Origin: JBPBQZ01 sp050955105
GTDB taxonomy: Bacteria; Pseudomonadota; Gammaproteobacteria; Burkholderiales; Burkholderiaceae
Assembly (NCBI GenBank): GCA_050955105.1
Contig: JBPBQZ010000147.1
Location: 1 to 17,670, forward strand
Reading direction: 5' to 3'
DNA: 17,670 nt
Both the position numbers and the translations under genes were made by a program. Position 1 is the stretch's first letter. Each line of letters begins with the position of its first letter. Below, one piece after another: positions 13,884 to 17,670 of the stretch. A model generated the notes under the pieces. The model was given only the letters and a program-made list of their open reading frames with translations. It was not told where the DNA came from and made no database searches.

Positions 13884-15149
13884 TCAGGCCGCGAGCGCCA
13901 GCAGCACGCCCACCGCGGGCAGCAACGCGACCGGCATCATCACAAGCCCCAGGCGCAGGAAGCGCCAGGCGGAAATATCCTGGCCTTCGCGCCGTATCGC
14001 CGTCAGCCACAAAATCGTCGCCAAAGAGCCGGTTACCGACAAATTCGGGCCGAGGTCGACACCGATCGTCAGCGCCCCTTTCAGCACGGCCGAGGCGTGC
14101 GCGGCCGACGCCGCCAGCCCGGCCGCCAATCCCGTCGGCAGATTATTGACAAGATTGCTGGTCACCGCCAGTAGTGCGGCACTGCCCCAGGCGGCCTCGA
14201 TCGGCCGCGTCGCATTCCAGCCATGCAGGCCCGTGGCAAGCGCGTCGATCAAACCGGTGCGGCGCAGCGCCTCGACCAATATGAACAAGCCCGCGACCAG
14301 CGCCAGCACGCTCCAGGAAATGGCTTGCAAGGTAGGCCAAGGCGCCTCGCGATTTTTGATCCAGACCACGACGGCAACCAGCAGACTGGCGCAGGCGGTT
14401 GGCAAGCCCAGCGGCACGTCGAGCGCCGAACAGACCAGCAACACCACCGCCGCGGCGCCGATACCGCAGGCGCTGAAGATGGCCGTATGCGACAAGCTCG
14501 GCAATGGCTCGGCCGGCCGCAGCGTGGTACCGAACTGCCGGCGCTGCAGCAGGTAGAGGGTTGCGAAGCTGATGACGATGGAGACCAGTGAGGGCAAGCC
14601 GAACTGCTTCAGCCACGGGCCGAGCGCCGGCGTGTGGTCGCCGAAAATAACCAGATTGGCGGGATTGGAAATCGGCAACACGAAGCTGGCGGCATTGGCT
14701 ACGAACGCGCAAATCAGCAAATAGGGCAGCGGCTTGGCGCCAGCCCTTTTGCTAGCCGCATACACGGCGGGCGTCATGACCACGGCGGTAGCGTCGTTCG
14801 ACATGAAGATCGTCACTATCACTGCCGCTGCGTAGATCAGCGCGAACAGCCGTCGTGGCGAACCGCGCGCGCCCACTACCGCGAAGGCCGCCAGATAGTC
14901 GAACAAGCCTTCACGGCGCGCCAGTTCCGACAACAGCATCATGCCCGCCAGAAAACAATAAACGTCCGCACCACCCCGCGCGGCCAGCCAGCCGGCGCGC
15001 CACGGTAGCAGCCCGCTCAGTAACAATAGCAGCGCCCCGCCGATCGCCCAGATAAATTCCGGGCTGCGCCATGGACGGACGATCACACCGAACACCGCTA
15101 TCGCGGCAATGCTCCAAATAATGAGATGAGATGCAGTAGGTATGAGCAT
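13884..15149 (-). CDS. ArsB/SLC13-type anion permease
   Basis: Inner-membrane transporter of 421 residues with about 11-12 hydrophobic segments. Markers of the ion-transporter (arsenite/NhaD/citrate) superfamily are MSNDATAVVMTPAVYA in the first half and SNLVNNLPTGLA in the second, the two inverted-repeat N-(D/N)-containing loops, plus SNPANLVIFGD. The frame is open to 15242 but the extension is hydrophilic and starts at TTG; MLIPTASHLIIWSI at ATG 15149 leads straight into the first membrane segment. No Shine-Dalgarno site precedes it, and a TATACT lies only 5 bp upstream, so the message may be leaderless. Arsenite, organic acid or another anion are all possible; no arsR or arsC is nearby, so a catabolic anion is as likely as arsenite. 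Confidence 0.9.
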   Translation of the reverse strand: MLIPTASHLIIWSIAAIAVFGVIVRPWRSPEFIWAIGGALLLLLSGLLPWRAGWLAARGGADVYCFLAGMMLLSELARREGLFDYLAAFAVVGARGSPRRLFALIYAAAVIVTIFMSNDATAVVMTPAVYAASKRAGAKPLPYLLICAFVANAASFVLPISNPANLVIFGDHTPALGPWLKQFGLPSLVSIVISFATLYLLQRRQFGTTLRPAEPLPSLSHTAIFSACGIGAAAVVLLVCSALDVPLGLPTACASLLVAVVVWIKNREAPWPTLQAISWSVLALVAGLFILVEALRRTGLIDALATGLHGWNATRPIEAAWGSAALLAVTSNLVNNLPTGLAAGLAASAAHASAVLKGALTIGVDLGPNLSVTGSLATILWLTAIRREGQDISAWRFLRLGLVMMPVALLPAVGVLLALAA

Positions 15150-15154
15150 GCCGG

Positions 15155-15160
15155 AGTATA
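15155..15160 (-). promoter_or_regulatory. Possible -10 of the permease, close enough for a leaderless transcript
   Basis: Read leftward, TATACT matches the -10 consensus in five of six bases and ends 5 bp before the ATG. Initiation 6-8 bp downstream would fall at about the start codon. The -35 (TTTTCC near 15178-15183) is weak. The remaining 226-bp divergent gap up to 15375 has no other supported feature. Confidence 0.25.
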
Positions 15161-15375
15161 GGGTGGCCAGGAGCGATGGAAAAATGCGATGGCGACGCCA
15201 AACGAGGTGGCCGGGAGCATTGCGGTTGAAAGCGGCGAGCAAGCCGAACGTGCCATACTTTGGGCTTCCAAGACCGCGAGATCTACCAAGATCCCATCAA
15301 CGGCTGCTCCATGTGCCGCCTCGCTGCGCTCCAACGCACACCGCGCACGCTCCAAGCAAGCCCCAAGCCCGCCCC

Positions 15376-16764
15376 ATGATCGACCGCCGTCGCGTTGTGC
15401 TGCTCATCGTTGCCTGCCCACTGTTTCTACAGAACCTGGACACGTCGATCATGGCGACGGCCCTGCCGTCGATCTCACGCTCGCTGGACGTGCCGGTGCT
15501 GCACCTGAATCTGGCCATCACCGCTTACCTGCTCAGCCTGGCGGTGTTCCTGCCGGCGAGCGGCTGGCTGGCCGACCGCTTCGGCACGCGGCGCATGTTC
15601 TGTTGGGCCATCGCCCTGTTCTCGCTAGGCTCGGCGCTGTGCGGACTCGCGCAGAACTTGCCGGAACTGGTGGTGTTCCGCATTCTGCAGGGCATGGGCG
15701 GTGCCATGATGGTGCCGGTGGGCCGCTTGATTTTGCTACGCAGTACGCCAGCCAACGACATGGTGAACGCGATGATCTGGTTCACCGTGCCAGGCGTCAT
15801 CGGTCGGCTGGCTGGCCCATTGCTGGGGGGCTTGATCGTCACGCTCGGCTCGTGGCGCTGGATTTTTCTGCTCAATGTGCCATTCGGCATCCTTGGCGTG
15901 GTGATGTCACTGCGCTTTGTCGACGATTTTCGAGAGAACTTCTCCGAACGTTTCGACAGCATGGGGTTTTTGCTGTTGTCGATCGGCCTGGTGGGCATGG
16001 TCGGCGGTTTCGAGACCAGCGGCAAGTCATTGGTGCCGGTGTCGCTCACCCTCGCCTCGATCGTGATCGGCTGCGTGCTGGTGGCCGCCTATCTCTATCT
16101 CAGTAAGCGCCACCCGGCGCCGATCATCGATTTCAAGGTACTTCACCACGGCGCTTTCCGTACCTCGGTGATCGGCGGCATGCCTTTGCGGGTGGCGATC
16201 GGCGCTTCGCCGTTCCTGTTGCCGTTGATGTTCCAGCTCGGCTTTGGACTGACGCCACTGGTATCGGGATCGCTCAGTGTGGCGACCGCCGTCGGCTCGC
16301 TGACCACGCGCGCCATCATCTCGCGCACGATTCGAACCATCGGCTTCCGCTCGTTGCTGATCAGCGCCTGCGCCATCAGCGGCCTGTTCTATTTCTGCTA
16401 CGGACTCTTCGAGCCGAGCACGCCGCATCTGCTGATCTTCGTGGTGCTGCTCGTGGGAGGCTTATGCAACTCGGTTGGCATGACCGCGCTGAACAGCCTG
16501 GGCTACTCCGACATCCCACAACGCAGCATGAGCCGCGCGTCGGCGCTGGCCAGCATGGCGCAACAATTGTCGTTGAGCATCGGCGTGTCGCTGGGCGCCG
16601 CGCTGCTGTCGCTTACCGCCTTCATGCATGGCGGCAGCGCCGCGCATTTGACGGCCAGCGACTTCGGACCGGCCTTCGCCGTGGTGGGCGCCATGACTTG
16701 GACGTCGCTGTTTTTCTTCTTCAAACTCGACCGCGAAGTAGGCGCCGAGTTGCGACATCGCTAG
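15376..16764 (+). CDS. Major facilitator transporter, DHA2 (EmrB/QacA-like) type
   Basis: Inner-membrane proton-coupled transporter of 462 residues with about 14 hydrophobic segments, typical of the drug/proton antiporter 2 family. Signatures are FLQNLDTSIMATALPSIS in the first membrane segment (family motif D1), WLADRFGTRRMF (motif A loop, about 62-73) and GRLAGPLLGG with WRWIFLLNVPFGI (motif C region). ATG 15376 gives the expected short cytoplasmic N-terminus MIDRRR before the first helix; the long upstream reading frame is proline-rich and not family-like. There is no recognisable ribosome site before this ATG, which is unusual here. No EmrA-type membrane-fusion gene is adjacent. Export of a toxic substrate or intermediate is the natural role; uptake is not excluded. 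Confidence 0.92.
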   Translation: MIDRRRVVLLIVACPLFLQNLDTSIMATALPSISRSLDVPVLHLNLAITAYLLSLAVFLPASGWLADRFGTRRMFCWAIALFSLGSALCGLAQNLPELVVFRILQGMGGAMMVPVGRLILLRSTPANDMVNAMIWFTVPGVIGRLAGPLLGGLIVTLGSWRWIFLLNVPFGILGVVMSLRFVDDFRENFSERFDSMGFLLLSIGLVGMVGGFETSGKSLVPVSLTLASIVIGCVLVAAYLYLSKRHPAPIIDFKVLHHGAFRTSVIGGMPLRVAIGASPFLLPLMFQLGFGLTPLVSGSLSVATAVGSLTTRAIISRTIRTIGFRSLLISACAISGLFYFCYGLFEPSTPHLLIFVVLLVGGLCNSVGMTALNSLGYSDIPQRSMSRASALASMAQQLSLSIGVSLGAALLSLTAFMHGGSAAHLTASDFGPAFAVVGAMTWTSLFFFFKLDREVGAELRHR

Positions 16765-16831
16765 CCAACATATCCGTACAGGAACGGCTGGCTTTCCACC
16801 AAACTGGTAGGACCAAAATTTGTCGCAGTGT

Positions 16832-16837
16832 TATACT
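16832..16837 (+). promoter_or_regulatory. Possible -10 element upstream of the acetaldehyde dehydrogenase
   Basis: TATACT lies in the 229-bp gap 16765-16993 but has no convincing -35 at 16-18 bp, so it would need an activator. A short GGGGC/GCCCC hairpin at 16925-16938 is the only other structure seen in this gap. The gap is long enough for a separate promoter, suggesting a new transcription unit starts here. Confidence 0.22.
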
Positions 16838-16993
16838 CGTCGGCACTTTCCGCGGTACCTACTGTCTCGAAAAAGCTGTCGGCGACGGTACTTTTTTCAA
16901 GACGCACGCGGCCGCATCAACGCTGGGGCCTGTGCCCCCGCCGTTCCAAAAATTCTCGCACCAGCCGGCAGCTCGGCTTAACGAAGGACTGAT

Positions 16994-17670
16994 ATGACAG
17001 CGAAAATCAAAGCCGCAATCATCGGCTCCGGAAACATCGGCACGGATTTGATGATCAAGATCCTGCGCCACGGCCGTTTTATCGAGATGGGCGCAATGGT
17101 CGGCATCGATCCGAAGTCCGACGGCCTGGCGCGCGCCGCCCGCATGGGCGTGGCGATCTGCGCGAGCGGCGTGGACGGGCTGGTAGAGATGCCGGAATTT
17201 GCCGACATCGGCATCGTTTTCGACGCCACCTCGGCGGGCGCCCACGTCTATAACGACGCGCTGCTGCGCAAAAGGAAGCCGGATATCAAGGTGGTCGACC
17301 TGACCCCCGCGGCGATTGGCCCGTACTGCGTGCCCGTCGTCAATCTGGAACAACACGCCGACGCGCCCAACGTGAATATGGTGACCTGCGGCGGCCAGGC
17401 GACGATTCCGATCGTCGCCGCGGTATCCAGCGTGGCGAAGGTGCACTACGCCGAAATCGTCGCCTCGATTTCGAGCCGCTCGGCGGGCCCGGGCACGCGC
17501 GCGAACATCGACGAATTCACCGAAACCACCTCGCGTGCACTGGAGAAAGTGGGCGGCGCCACGCAAGGCAAGGCCATCATCGTGCTGAACCCCGCGGAAC
17601 CGCCGCTGCTGATGCGCGACACGGTTTACACGCTTTCAGACGCAATCGACCAAGACAAGATCGAAGCCGC
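16994..17670 (+). CDS. mhpF: Acetaldehyde dehydrogenase (acylating), cut at window end
   Basis: Enzyme converting acetaldehyde (or another short aldehyde), NAD+ and CoA to acetyl-CoA, the last step of meta-cleavage degradation. The 225 visible residues start MTAKIKAAIIGSGNIGTDLM, with the Rossmann NAD loop GSGNIG (11-16). VFDATSAGAH (75-84) follows, then the active site MVTCGGQATIP with Cys132, the position of the catalytic cysteine in DmpF. SSRSAGPGTRANIDEFTETT (165-184) is also strongly conserved. About 85 residues lie beyond the window. GAAGGA is 6-7 nt before the ATG. Family members are named MhpF, DmpF or BphJ and work as a complex with a 4-hydroxy-2-oxovalerate aldolase, which would be expected just downstream. 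It pairs functionally with the hydratase at 12020, although three other genes intervene. Confidence 0.95.
   Translation, partial: MTAKIKAAIIGSGNIGTDLMIKILRHGRFIEMGAMVGIDPKSDGLARAARMGVAICASGVDGLVEMPEFADIGIVFDATSAGAHVYNDALLRKRKPDIKVVDLTPAAIGPYCVPVVNLEQHADAPNVNMVTCGGQATIPIVAAVSSVAKVHYAEIVASISSRSAGPGTRANIDEFTETTSRALEKVGGATQGKAIIVLNPAEPPLLMRDTVYTLSDAIDQDKIEA

Noticed and set aside
13884..15149. Naming the permease arsB
   Set aside because: The family is right, but no arsR or arsC is nearby and the superfamily moves many anions.
16925..16938. GGGGC-CTGT-GCCCC hairpin as a terminator
   Set aside because: A 5-bp stem with no T tract, expected by chance in this composition.
1..17670. CRISPR array, tRNA/rRNA genes, insertion sequences, attachment sites
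   Set aside because: No regularly spaced repeats, no tRNA cloverleaf, no transposase and no terminal repeats seen on reading both strands; a tRNAscan or Rfam search could not be run.

Overview
The window comes from a GC-rich, gene-dense bacterial chromosome. The families present point to a proteobacterium with aromatic or alicyclic degradation capacity: LysR and TetR regulators next to catabolic operons, a benzoate-type Rieske dioxygenase, a MhpD/DmpE-type hydratase and a DmpF/MhpF-type dehydrogenase. A beta- or gammaproteobacterium is my best guess. No rRNA, tRNA, CRISPR array, transposase or replication origin is visible.

Layout. (1) Positions 1-3277: the 5' part of a LysR regulator reads leftward. 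It is divergent from a rightward acyl-CoA dehydrogenase / class III CoA-transferase pair, with a textbook ATAC-N7-GTAT LysR box between them. (2) 3430-4145: a small, more AT-rich island holds a HigB/RelE-type toxin gene, apparently broken by two one-base shifts, and an intact HTH antitoxin. (3) 4191-9120, leftward: in transcription order, a luciferase-like flavin monooxygenase, an alpha/beta hydrolase overlapping it by 4 nt, an HSL-type esterase, an NADPH-dependent FMN reductase and an SDR dehydrogenase. A hairpin plus T-rich tract follows the second gene, and a strong terminator closes the unit. (4) 9323-12811, rightward: a TetR regulator, Rieske dioxygenase alpha and beta subunits, and a 2-keto-4-pentenoate hydratase-family enzyme. 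A palindrome in the divergent gap sits where the monooxygenase -10 region should be. (5) 12866-16764: an exported methyltransferase-like protein, an ArsB/SLC13-type permease (leftward) and a DHA2-type MFS exporter. (6) 16994 to the window end: the first 225 residues of an acylating acetaldehyde dehydrogenase.

How the genes may work together (inference). Uptake or efflux would use the permease and the MFS protein. Rieske dihydroxylation followed by SDR oxidation would give a catechol-like product, and the hydratase and acylating dehydrogenase belong to the lower meta-cleavage route to acetyl-CoA. No extradiol dioxygenase is in the window. A flavin monooxygenase, a hydrolase and an FMN reductase (to supply reduced flavin) stand where ring cleavage would be expected. 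The substrate cannot be read from the sequence. The candidate for an undescribed system is this flavin-monooxygenase/hydrolase module combined with the Rieske enzyme and the meta-pathway genes.
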